From Mycoplasma marinum (lineage in GTDB: Bacteria > Bacillota_I > Bacilli_A > Mycoplasmatales > Metamycoplasmataceae): a stretch of 34,680 nt of DNA. The translations under genes and the position numbers were made by a program. The notes under the pieces are model-generated. The model was not told the origin of the DNA and did no database searches. It was given only the letters and a program-made list of their open reading frames with translations. The first letter of the stretch is position 1. Every line of letters starts with the position of its first letter. Positions 18,880 to 27,144 of the stretch are shown one piece after another. Location: NCBI RefSeq assembly GCF_004335975.1, contig NZ_PSZO01000009.1, positions 1 through 34,680 of the forward strand, read 5' to 3'.

Positions 18880-18903
18880 TCTGGTTAGTGCCAGATTTTT
18901 TTA
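18879..18903 (+). terminator. Terminator of the NUDIX gene
   Basis: ATCTGG-ttagtg-CCAGAT hairpin plus T-run, starting at the stop codon. Confidence 0.85.
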
Positions 18904-18911
18904 TATTAATT

Positions 18912-18938
18912 AAAATAAAAAAATGCTTTTAAGCATTC
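18912..18938 (-). terminator. Terminator of the RmuC operon
   Basis: Minus-strand AATGCTT-aa-AAGCATT hairpin followed by TTTTTTTATTTT, immediately after the stop of the 62-aa gene. Confidence 0.8.
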
Positions 18939-19126
18939 TAAAATATTTCATTATCAACACAAGACATAATGTGTTGATTAACCTCTTTCATTTGTCTTGT
19001 TTTTGTAGTGGTTGTTGCACCCTTGCCTCTACCATTTAAAAATCTTTTTCCACAGGTCATAATTATTTGATTATTAAATTTATTAGTAGTTTCTATTTTA
19101 CATCTAACTGTTTTGTGTTTTGCCAT
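18938..19126 (-). CDS. Small basic Cys-containing protein (62 aa) downstream of rmuC
   Basis: Unrecognised. It begins two bases after the rmuC stop codon, so it is certainly in the same operon. It is basic in the middle (CGKRFLNGRGKGATTTTKTRQMK) with three Cys (C9, C25, C56), each near polar residues (VRCKIET, MTCGKRF, MSCVDNE); the spacing is not that of a standard zinc ribbon. It resembles a small nucleic-acid-binding or structural protein; this is inference from composition only. Confidence 0.65.
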   Translation of the reverse strand: MAKHKTVRCKIETTNKFNNQIIMTCGKRFLNGRGKGATTTTKTRQMKEVNQHIMSCVDNEIF

Positions 19127-19128
19127 AA

Positions 19129-20232
19129 TTAATTAAGAACGGGTAGTTCTTTTATTTTCCCTTCTTTTTCTAATTTTCTAACCAACTTTTCTTGTTTCTT
19201 CTGAATTGTAGGGTAGTGAGTTGTCATTGCGATATTAAAGGCTTTATGAGTTTCAGCCATTTTATTTGAGAATTTTGTAATACTCTCAAGAACACTAATC
19301 ATTTCATCATATATTAGTTTATCCTTATGAACTCTTTCATAAATCTTAATGATGTTTGCAATGGATCATGTAATTTGAACAAATGAGGAAGGTGATGTAA
19401 TATAAACCTTATGTTCTTCAATAACCTCTTTAAAGAAAGATGGGAACTCATTATAAAGTGTCATATATATTGAATCGCTTTGTAAAACTAGCAATCCATA
19501 TTCAGCTGTATTAGATTTACCAAGATATTTTGTAATAGATTTAACTTGTGCAAGAACACGTTTCTTATACTTTTCATCTACAATTAATTTGCTATCTTCA
19601 TCATATTCCGCATCAAGAACTTTTGAATCAATAGGAATTCATTTACCATCATCATTTCCAGATTGAATAGCAAATTCAACATTATTTTTACCTACAACAA
19701 GATTTTCTTGCCATATATTTTCATCAAGACCTGATTTTTGAAGAAGTGTCTTAAGTTGCATTTCGCCCAATTCACCCTTACCTTTATTACCTGTTTTACC
19801 AAAGAAAGTCTTTTCAATCTTATTCAAAGGAGTAAGTTTATCGTTAATTTCAACTTTTAAAGCCTCTAAATCATTTTTTCTTTCTAGAATTTGTGATTTC
19901 AATGATGAAATCTGCTCATTTTGTCTTTCAAGTCTTAAATCCTTTTCTAAAACTTCATCAGACTTTGAAGATAATTTCGCTTCAATCTTGTTAATCACTT
20001 GAGCTAACTCATTCCTTTTGTTTTCATTATTATTCAATCTTGTTCTAAGATCCAAAATTGTCTCTTTTTGATCGGCTAATATAGCAGTTTTTGATTCTGC
20101 ATTGGCCTTAACTGTTATTAGCTCTTTTTCTAAATTTGTAACTTCTTCTTTATTGCTTCCGTCTTGTTTCATATATTCTTCTAAAGAACTTCAACTCATG
20201 AACAACCTAGAAAATCAATTTATTTTTTTCAT
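19129..20232 (-). CDS. rmuC: RmuC-family DNA recombination protein
   Basis: 367 aa. Starts MKKINWFSRLF behind AAAAAAGGGG; the N-terminus is a short hydrophobic/aromatic stretch that may touch the membrane, then ~130 residues of heptad-rich coiled coil (TRLNNNENKRNELAQVINKI, SSKSDEVLEKDLRLERQNEQ). The RmuC domain follows (KGKGELGEMQLKTLLQKSGL, NVEFAIQSG, WIPIDSKV with the nuclease-like Asp/Lys, LAQVKSITKYLGKSNTAEYGLLVLQSD, VYITSPSSF). RmuC proteins limit inversions at short inverted repeats and have a restriction-nuclease-like fold. Three TGA-Trp codons in the middle and N-terminus. Co-transcribed with the 62-aa gene; diverges from a small HNH gene 63 bp away. Confidence 0.92.
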
Positions 20233-20295
20233 ATATTCCCCTTTTTTAAAACTTATTAGTTATTTAAATTATATATAGATTAAAATTAAATTAAT

Positions 20296-20604
20296 ATGAA
20301 AATAAAAAGTTGAGATTTTAAAGAAAATAAAGACTGTTTCGGGAATAAAGGTCCGACTACAGTTGACCATGTTTATCCAAGATCATTAGGGGGAATAAGA
20401 TCAAGAAGAAACACAATGCTTGTTTCTAAGAAAACAAATATAAGAAAAGGAAATAAAGTTGAAGGAACAATCAACAAAATTCCTTTTAGAGTAATTAAAC
20501 AAACAGATAAAAATAATAAAACAATAGGTACTCTAAGGATCCAAATAAATGATGAGTGATATGATGTTCAAAAAATATTATTATCAGATAACATCGTCAA
20601 ATAA
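20296..20604 (+). CDS. Small HNH-type protein
   Basis: 102 aa with two TGA-Trp codons. An HNH core is visible: T22-V-D24-H25-V-Y-P-R-S-L-G-G (first beta strand and catalytic His), R-R-N39 (middle Asn) and N48-IRKGNK, where the last HNH position is Asn rather than His (an accepted variant). No CxxC zinc pair in front, and the protein is very short, so it may be a minimal nuclease domain or a remnant of a larger HNH enzyme. Start chosen as the ATG of MKIKSWDF; no strong ribosome binding site. Placed 63 bp from divergent rmuC. Confidence 0.75.
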
Positions 20605-20712
20605 AATGTTAAAACTTTACATTTATTTTAAAAATAGTTAATAAAAGATAAAATAGTGAAAAGAGGTTGTACAAATTGTATAATTAATATATTAAAGAAA
20701 CGAGGAATCAAA

Positions 20713-21054
20713 ATGATAGTAGTAATTATTATAATAGCACTTTTAGGATTAGGGATAGGGATTTGAGGAATTGTTGCAGCTGCAACAACAAAGGACCAAG
20801 AAATGAATGTGGGAAAATTACTTTTACACCTTTTCTTGTGAGGTGGACTTATTGCTGCAATTATTTACGCAATTAAAACTAGCAATAGTAATCAAACCAT
20901 TTCTATTCAGAACCAAGATTTTTCAAATAAAGAATTGAAAAAAGAAGATATTGTTGAAATTCTAGAAAAAATTGATACTTTATTGAATGAAGGAAAAATC
21001 ACAAAAGAAGAACATGCTGAACTTAGAAAAGAAGCACTTAAAAAATCAGTTTAA
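20713..21054 (+). CDS. Small two-TM membrane protein with C-terminal SHOCT-like segment
   Basis: 113 aa. Two membrane segments (IIIIALLGLGIGIWGIVAAA, ~4-23; LLLHLFLWGGLIAAIIYAI, ~36-54) then a Gln/Asn-rich linker and EILEKIDTLLNEGKITKEEHAELRK (~82-106), a SHOCT-type helix-turn-helix. Two TGA-Trp codons. Resembles small SHOCT membrane proteins thought to oligomerise. Function unknown. Second SHOCT membrane protein of the window (see 15702-16799). Confidence 0.75.
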
Positions 21055-21074
21055 TTAACACACACAGCATAGAC

Positions 21075-21104
21075 GCAACACAATATTTATTGTGTTGCTT
21101 TTTT
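21075..21104 (+). terminator. Terminator after the small SHOCT gene
   Basis: GCAACACAAT-attt-ATTGTGTTGC perfect 10-bp stem followed by six T. Confidence 0.92.
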
Positions 21105-21224
21105 AAATACTTTTTATAAAATCTAACTTTAATTTAGACAGGGAACAAATATTATAAAAAGGATTGCGGTTGTTAGAACTGCGGTATATTTGAGCATAAT
21201 AAAACAATGACAAGCATTGCATTA

Positions 21225-21602
21225 TTATTTATTTATTTTTACTTTTTTTGGTTCTTTAACAATTGTATATCCCAACCTACCCAAAAGAACATTAACAGTT
21301 ACTGTTTTAGGTATTTTAAAATCCTCGCGATATTTAAGGTTAGTAAGCACCCTTCTCTCTTCATCCTCTTCAAAAATTACAACTGCATGTTGAGTATTTT
21401 CAATTGAATCCTTGTAATTAACGTTGGAATCAAGAGAAATACCTGCGTTGATGAGGGTTACAACAAATTCTCTGTAAATATCTGTTCCTTCGACAAAAAG
21501 AATATCATATAATTCTCTTCAATCTATTTTTCTAGCCTCAAAGTCTTTTGCTAAAGATCTTATAAGCAATATATGAAAGGGTATCGTTTTATATGTATTC
21601 AT
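21225..21602 (-). CDS. Unknown 125-aa partner protein coupled to SF1 helicase 2
   Basis: The start ATG overlaps the helicase stop (TAATG), with GGAAATC immediately before, so it is translationally coupled. One TGA-Trp (KIDWRELYDIL). N-terminal half helical (FHILLIRSLAKDFEARKIDWRELYDILFVEG), C-terminal half with beta strands and a basic tail (IPKTVTVNVLLGRLGYTIVKEPKKVKINK). No family recognised. The architecture, helicase followed by TAATG-linked partner, is the same as at 3384-7235, although the partners differ in size and I see no sequence similarity. Confidence 0.78.
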
Positions 21603-23617
21603 TATAGATTTCCTTTCACATCAAACTTATTAAAAATATCATCAAATGTATATTTCATTCTTTTATTATCATTGAAAATAGGTGCATGCCTGTAAGCATT
21701 TACATTAGCAATCATAATTAGTTTCTGTTTTGTTCTAGAAAGAGCAACATTCAATCTTTTAATATCTTGAAGTTGTGTTTTAAATCTGTGGTTATTTGGA
21801 AGTTTTCGATTTATACCAGCATAAGTTGTATTCAAAAATACAATATCCGCTTCTAAACCTTGCAATTGATCTATAGTACCACATACAAAAGAATTAAATT
21901 TCTTCTCTCAATATTTTATCTTTGAATTAAACTTTCTGAAAAAATGTTTGAATTGATCTTGATAAACAAACATTACCATAATATCCAACTCAGATGAGTG
22001 TTTAACATTTCTAGAAATAAAGCTTAATTGATCCATTAAAATTGCCATTTCCTGCACATTAATTTTTGACATCATCGATAGAGAAGGGTCTATTTCATGA
22101 GTTCCGTCATGGTCCAATAAAATTAGATTGGCTTTCCTATACATATTTACAAGTTTCATCTCTCTCTTGGAATTTCTAAATTCAATTGGTTTTACTGTTT
22201 CTACCTTTGATTCTATTTTGTTTTCATAGGCAATGTTATAAAGATTCAAGATGTATTGTGGTGAACGATATGTTGTAGTAAACATTAATTTATTTTGATC
22301 CTTTGAATATAATCTTTCAAATACAGAATCAAAGAATAATTGATCAAATATTCCTTGTTCCTTCTTTGTTAATTGTTCGTAAAAAGGCATATAAATAGAT
22401 TTTTTAATTCTAATTGGTGCAAGTTGCATATCATCCCCAACAAGTATTATTTTTTTAGCATAAAGAGCATACCTTAAAACATCAACAATAGTAGATTTTG
22501 AAACCTCATCCATTATTAAAATAGACTCATCAAACTTATAACCTTTTTCAAGTTTCTTTTCTAATTTAGCACTTGTAATTGTCCCAGCAAATAACGAAGG
22601 GTGAGAGAACCCCATTGGTGTAGATAAAAATCTCTTTGGTCCTGCTTTTGGACCAAACTCTCTTTTTAAAAGATGAGACATAACTCCTTTTTCAGGAATA
22701 TATTTTTTAAGTCTTTCCCTTATATTTCTTACAAGTAAAGCATCTTTATCTGAATACTCTTTATTATTGTCACCATAGGAAGATTTTTCCAAAATCATTC
22801 CTGTGTAATTATTTGATGACGGTGTGTGTGATAAGTTACTAATAACGTTGTTAAGTGCCGCATGAGTCCTTGAAGCTAAAATTACTCTCTCATCTTTTTC
22901 GTATACGAAATGCTTTATTAATTGAGTTATAGTCCTTGTTTTACCAGTTCCTGGTGGCCCCTTCACTAATAAAACATCATTGTGGGAAGTTGCTGCCTTA
23001 AATATGAGTTGTTTTGAATCATCAAGATCATGAATATATTTTGATTCAACCTCTTTTTCAATATAAATTTCAGGCATTTCTTTTCTACCCAAAAGAATTT
23101 CCAACACTTGCGAATTAACAATTGAACCACTTGTAATTCCTTTAGCAATGTTCTTTAGTGTCTCAACTTCAAAATATTTATTAACGTCAGATTTATATAA
23201 AATATAATCATTGAAGTGTGTGTCTAATTTTTTTCAATCTTTAGGTATCTTCCCTGAAATCTTAAGTAAATTTTCAGTTTCTGAAACAACTTCAATCTCA
23301 GGTTTAATAAAGGCATATTTTAATAAACCACATTTTGTATGATGCGAAAGAGCTAGTTTTTTATTTTCTATATTTTCAAGAAGTTGCTCTGGGTTATTGA
23401 CATAATCTTTTTCAGAAACTTGAATTGTTAACTCTATTTGTCTCAAGAAAATTTCATCCAATGGTATATCATCGGATTGGTCAACTTCAGTTACATCTTG
23501 AATTTCATGGATTACCCCAACACCTTCATGAAATCAATATGTAATTTCTTGTATATATGTTGCATATCTACTAATCATAGAAGCAACAATTGCTCTTTCA
23601 AGTTCGTGATTTATCAT
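21602..23617 (-). CDS. SF1 (Upf1/DNA2-like) helicase 2
   Basis: 671 aa, continuous under code 4. Motifs: Walker A GPPGTGKT (220-227), motif Ia VILASRTHAALNNV, Walker B SILIMDEVSKS (Asp-Glu ~370-371), motif III VGDDMQLAP (~393-401), motif IV MFTTTYRSP, motif V GTIDQLQGLEADIVFL (~577-592), motif VI RLNVALSRTK (621-630). The Walker B/III blocks match helicase 1 closely (DEISKS...LIRYVVNSKKVIFVGDQRQLAP versus DEVSKS...LRYALYAKKIILVGDDMQLAP), so the two are paralogues, while their N-termini differ and this one is ~135 aa shorter. Expected to translocate on single-stranded nucleic acid using ATP. Start MINHELERAIV sits at a TATAAT-N6-ATG leaderless promoter. Coupled to the 125-aa gene. Confidence 0.93.
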
Positions 23618-23629
23618 AAGGTAATTATA
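23615..23629 (-). promoter_or_regulatory. Leaderless promoter of helicase 2
   Basis: Minus strand reads TGT-TATAAT-TACCTT-ATG: an extended (TGn) -10 exactly six bases from the start codon; no Shine-Dalgarno. Confidence 0.6.
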
Positions 23630-23663
23630 ACAATCTATACACCTTAAAAACACTCGCAAATAA

Positions 23664-23694
23664 AAGAAAAAATAAAAACCAGTTTATCTGGTTT
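23664..23694 (-). terminator. Terminator of the 5-formyl-THF cyclo-ligase gene
   Basis: Minus-strand AACCAG-ataaa-CTGGTT followed by TTTATTTTTT; the stem overlaps the end of the gene. Confidence 0.8.
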
Positions 23695-24232
23695 CAGTAA
23701 AAATAATATCAATTTCTTCATCGCACTCTTCCGTTGGTATTTCACCAAATTCTTGAACATCAAAAGCTAATAATCAACTCATAGAATTGGTTTCTCTTAG
23801 CATTTTATCATAGCAACCAAGACCATAACCTAATCTATTATGTTTTTTATCGAATCCCAAGCAAGGTGTTATGGTTAAATCTATTTTCTTGATATCAATA
23901 CTTTTATATTCCTGTATTGGTTGTATGATACCAAGAAATACTTCCCTTTTAAAATCAAAAGAATCTATTTCTTTCATTTCCATATTATGATCAGAATCCA
24001 TAAATGGAATTACAACCCTCTTACCAATTGAAAATAATCACTTTATTAATTCTTGCGTTTGTACTTCATTTTCAGTTGAATAATATACAGATATTATTTC
24101 AAAATTACCATCAAGTATTTTTGTTTTAACTTTATTGATAATCGCCTCACTTTTTTTAATCACTTCTTTTGGCAATAACTTGGATCTTCTATTTTTTATT
24201 ATATTTCTTATTTCTTGTTTAGTATTTTTCAT
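23684..24232 (-). CDS. 5-formyltetrahydrofolate cyclo-ligase
   Basis: 182 aa. Family features: MKNTKQEIRNIIKNRRSKL N-terminus (basic helix with the ATP-binding Lys/Arg), the IISVYYSTENEVQTQELI block, RVVIPFM, and LTITPCLGFDKKHNRLGYGLGCYDKML, the counterpart of the GxGRGYYDR substrate/ATP loop (here GYGLGCYDK). The enzyme converts 5-formyl-THF to 5,10-methenyl-THF with ATP. Two TGA-Trp codons (ELIKW, SMSW). Start at 24232, with minus-strand TATAAT nine bases upstream, i.e. an almost leaderless mRNA. Cytoplasmic folate salvage. Confidence 0.92.
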
Positions 24233-24319
24233 GTTATTTAAATTATAGTAAAAAGATTTTATTTTAAATAACATACCCCCATATTTGTTAAAAAAATGAA
24301 AATATGAGAAAATAAATCT

Positions 24320-25330
24320 ATGGAAAAACAAAATAAAAAAATAGACGAACAAAAAAATGAAGAATCTGTACCAAAGAGGATGGCTTACGGAGTTCTAATG
24401 GGGCTTAGTGATGGTACGCCAGGTTTCTCAGGTGGAACAACACTTTCTTTACTTAATTTTTATGATAAATTAATAATGAATTTTAAAGGTATTTTTAAAC
24501 CACAAGAAGGAAAAACTAGAGTGAAACACCTAATGTATGTATTACCATTTATGATTATGTGAGTAGGTACATTATTAGCTTTTATGGTTGTAATGAATCA
24601 AGTAAGCAAGCATGGTTATGGGGTAGTTGCTGTTTTTGCATTTGCAACATTCGCGTTATTAAGTATCCCTTTATTTATATTAGTTAATAAACCAAAAATT
24701 TATGAAGAAAAAACAAGCCCTAAAGAGAAAAACAAATTTAGCGTTAAATATGTCTCTTTAGTTTTATTGGGATTTGCAATAATGATTGCAATTGGGCTGA
24801 TAGTTAGATTTGCTTTTGACTCCACAAATGGAGGGGTAACAATGGTTACAAGTAAGGCATCTTCATTGAAAATAAGCGCTAAAACAGCGATATTATTATT
24901 GACTGCTGGTTTCTGTGCTGGATTTGCAATGTTGATACCAGGTATTTCAGGTAGTTTGGTATTATATTTATTTAATGTATATTCCGATATAACACATACA
25001 ATTTCAAATGCAATGCATGGAGAAATAAAAGAAGCATTGCCAGTATTTGCAATACTTGGAATAGCAATCTTATGTGGTATTATAACTTCTATATTTACGA
25101 CATCTTTCATATTACAACGTTGAAAAGATGGTTTTGTTGCATTCTCATTGGGACTTGTTTCCGCTTCATTTATAACAATACTAATTGCTCTTTCAAAGGC
25201 AGATTACGAAACAATTAATTCTGGAACAATGATTGCACTTACAATTTTAGGGATGGTTATTGCAATTGGCTTAAATCTTTTACTTGCTTACTACTTAATG
25301 ACTCAAAAAGTTATTGAAATAAAAAAATAA
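24320..25330 (+). CDS. DUF368 membrane protein (PopT-type polyprenyl-phosphate transporter family)
   Basis: 336 aa, about nine membrane segments, two inverted half-repeats. Each half has the DUF368 signature: YGVLMGLSDGTPGFSGGTTLSLL near residues 22-44 and AGFCAGFAMLIPGISGSLVLYLF near 195-217. Members in walled bacteria flip undecaprenyl phosphate back across the membrane during envelope synthesis; in an organism without peptidoglycan the substrate is unclear (possibly a lipid carrier for glycans or glycolipids). Two TGA-Trp codons. Start at ATG 24320, chosen because the polar, Lys-rich N-terminus before the first helix is typical. Divergent from the folate gene with an 87-bp intergenic region. 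Confidence 0.88.
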
Positions 25331-25346
25331 AGAACACTAAATAATT

Positions 25347-25368
25347 TATCCCTTGGGATATTTTTTTA
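25347..25368 (+). terminator. Terminator after the DUF368 gene
   Basis: TATCC-cttg-GGATA stem followed by seven T. Confidence 0.8.
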
Positions 25369-25397
25369 TATAAAAAAACTACCAACATAGTTAGTGA

Positions 25398-25910
25398 TTA
25401 TTTAAAATTATGTTGCTTTATAAATTTATTTATTTTTGCAAGTATCGCCCTAAAAAATTCTGACTTGAATACAAAATTAATTTTGTCATGGCTTTGTTCA
25501 AAAATTTTAACTTCTTTTGCAGCCATTTCTACTTTTTCTTTATTTAATTTCATCTTAGAGCCACCACTAATAATATCTCCATTGCTCATTTGAATAATAG
25601 GATATTTATAATCTTTATTCCAGCTTTCTTCAAGATCTTTTAAAGTAACTGAAATTAAAAATGCCGCTTCATTAATATACTTTATTTTTTCTGATGGATT
25701 AACATTTTTATTAGAAACCTTTAACAATTTATCATTAAAATTTAATGTTTGTATATGGGAAGAATTTTCTAAATTAATAATTTTAACTTCTTCTGTATTT
25801 TGGAATTTAATTGCGGAAACTGTTGATATAACAATACCCGTAGCCGCTAGAGAACCTAGTGCTATTGGCCTTATAATTTTACTTATAGGTTTCCTGTTTT
25901 TTTGTTCCAT
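25398..25910 (-). CDS. Membrane-anchored protein of unknown function
   Basis: 170 aa. Basic N-terminus then a hydrophobic segment (PIALGSLAATGIVISTVSAI, residues ~15-34) with no lipobox Cys, so a signal anchor rather than a lipoprotein; the remaining ~135 residues would be extracellular. They are mixed alpha/beta with many Lys and Asn (YPIIQMSNGDIISGG, LNKEKVEMAAKEVKIFEQ). GGAGG ribosome binding site 7 nt upstream. No family recognised. Likely a surface protein, by topology only. Confidence 0.8.
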   Translation of the reverse strand: MEQKNRKPISKIIRPIALGSLAATGIVISTVSAIKFQNTEEVKIINLENSSHIQTLNFNDKLLKVSNKNVNPSEKIKYINEAAFLISVTLKDLEESWNKDYKYPIIQMSNGDIISGGSKMKLNKEKVEMAAKEVKIFEQSHDKINFVFKSEFFRAILAKINKFIKQHNFK

Positions 25911-25986
25911 TTAAACCTCCATTAAAATATGCTTTTATATTATAACCACATTATTACTCTTACTTTCAAAAAAATAATTAGGGGTT

Positions 25987-26001
25987 TATAATGTTAATAT
26001 G
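25987..26001 (+). promoter_or_regulatory. Leaderless promoter of the Ham1/RdgB gene
   Basis: TATAAT (25987-25992), six bases, ATG 25999. No Shine-Dalgarno. Confidence 0.6.
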
Positions 26002-26565
26002 AAAAAAATATTAATAGCTACACAAAATAAAAATAAAATTAAAGAATATAGACAAATTTTACCCAAAATGGGACTTAAACTTGTTACACTTGCTGATTTG
26101 AATATAGATGATGAATCACCAGAAAATGGAAAAACATTCGAGGAAAATGCTCTTCAAAAAGCAAAATTTTATTACGACCTATTAAAGATTCCCGTAATTT
26201 CTGAAGATTCGGGTCTAGAAGTCGATAATTTAAATGGTTTCCCAGGCGTTTATTCAAAAAGATGAATGGAACACAAAAATTACGAAGTCAAAGTTAATGA
26301 ACTAATAAAAAGGCTGGGTAATAAATCAAATGAATGTAGATACGTTGCTGCTATTGCCTTTTATGATGGCGTAACACAAAAGACATTCAGGGGTGAGTGC
26401 TTAGGTAAATTAGTTGAGCCAACATCCAATCATGGATTTGGGTATGATTTAGGTTTTTGAAACGAGGAGAAGCAAAATACACTAAATGAATTACCTTCTG
26501 AATTTAAGAACTCTATTAGTCATAGAACAAAAGCTCTAAAAAAAATGCTTGAATGATTAAAGTAA
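25999..26565 (+). CDS. rdgB: RdgB/Ham1 inosine/xanthosine triphosphate pyrophosphatase
   Basis: 188 aa. Motifs: ILIATQNKNKIKEY (N-terminal TxNxxKxxE-type substrate loop), TFEENALQKAKFYY, ISEDSGLEVDNLNGFPGVYSKRW (the Asp-Ser-Gly-Leu catalytic/metal region), GFGYDLGFW (GxGYDxxF base-recognition loop) and SHRTKALKKM. It hydrolyses dITP, XTP and related deaminated purine nucleotides to monophosphates, keeping them out of DNA/RNA. Slightly short C-terminus but intact. Three TGA-Trp codons. Leaderless promoter as noted. It cleans up deaminated purine pools; any tie to the deaminase gene 23 kb away is speculative. Confidence 0.95.
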
Positions 26566-26614
26566 AATATGATTATTATTTTAATTATTAACCAATACAA
26601 AGCCTAGCATCAAA

Positions 26615-26896
26615 CTATTTTTCCAATTCTTTTTTGATAGTTGGTGTATTTTTTATACCAACAAGGTCACTTTGAATATTTTCATTAACATTTTTTTGAT
26701 CATTTCAACGTTGGTCAATTTTTTCTTCAAAAGTTTTAAATCAGCTTGGCGCTTCATGATTTTGAGTTCCTGCTAATGATCTTGTTTCTTTTCCGTATTT
26801 TAAAGTTACATCCCCATTTTTATGCAAAGTTCTTTTCTTAATGATTAAGCCTAAACTTTGAATACATTCTAATACTTTTTTATCTTTGAATTTCAT
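26615..26896 (-). CDS. Unknown 93-aa protein
   Basis: Too short for easy detection because of two TGA-Trp codons (APSWFKTFEE and DQRWNDQ). It begins MKFKDKKVLECIQSLGLIIKK; AAGGAG lies 9 nt upstream of this ATG (26896), while another ATG at 26905 abuts the site and is less likely. The N-terminal half looks like a small helix-plus-hairpin domain (VTLKYGKETRSLAG), and the C-terminal half is acidic and helical (FEEKIDQRWNDQKNVNENIQSDL). No family recognised. Its promoter (minus TATAAT near 26961-26966) is preceded by a cluster of TTGTTTCTTA repeats, suggesting regulated expression. Confidence 0.7.
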
Positions 26897-26987
26897 TTCT
26901 TCCATCTCCTTATATGTTTTTTTATTGCCTTAAAAAAATGTGGGCATTTATTAATACAATTATTATACATCTTCATTTTTTTCTTGC

Positions 26988-27031
26988 TTGTTTCTTATTT
27001 GTTTCTTACAAAGACAATACATAAGAAACAA
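26988..27031. repeat. Three-copy TTGTTTCTTA repeat cluster (two direct, one inverted)
   Basis: TTGTTTCTTAT at 26988-26998, TTGTTTCTTA at 26999-27008 and the inverted copy ATAAGAAACAA at 27021-27031. The cluster lies just upstream of the -35 region of the 93-aa gene on the minus strand. This is likely a multi-site operator or activator site. Confidence 0.6.
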
Positions 27032-27095
27032 CATATTAAACATACTATTAATGTGTATTTTATGTTGATATAATTGAAATTATTAATTAATCCAA

Positions 27096-27128
27096 TAAAA
27101 TAAAACAAGCCATTATTTTTGGCTTGTT
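27096..27128 (-). terminator. Terminator of the NCS2 permease gene
   Basis: Minus-strand AACAAGCC-aaaaataat-GGCTTGTT followed by TTATTTTATT. Confidence 0.88.
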
Positions 27129-27144
27129 AGATATTTAAAAAGTT

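Noticed and set aside
24233-24352. N-terminal extension of the folate cyclo-ligase gene
   Set aside because: The extra ~40 residues are Phe-rich and unlike the family; the conserved N-terminus starts at 24232.
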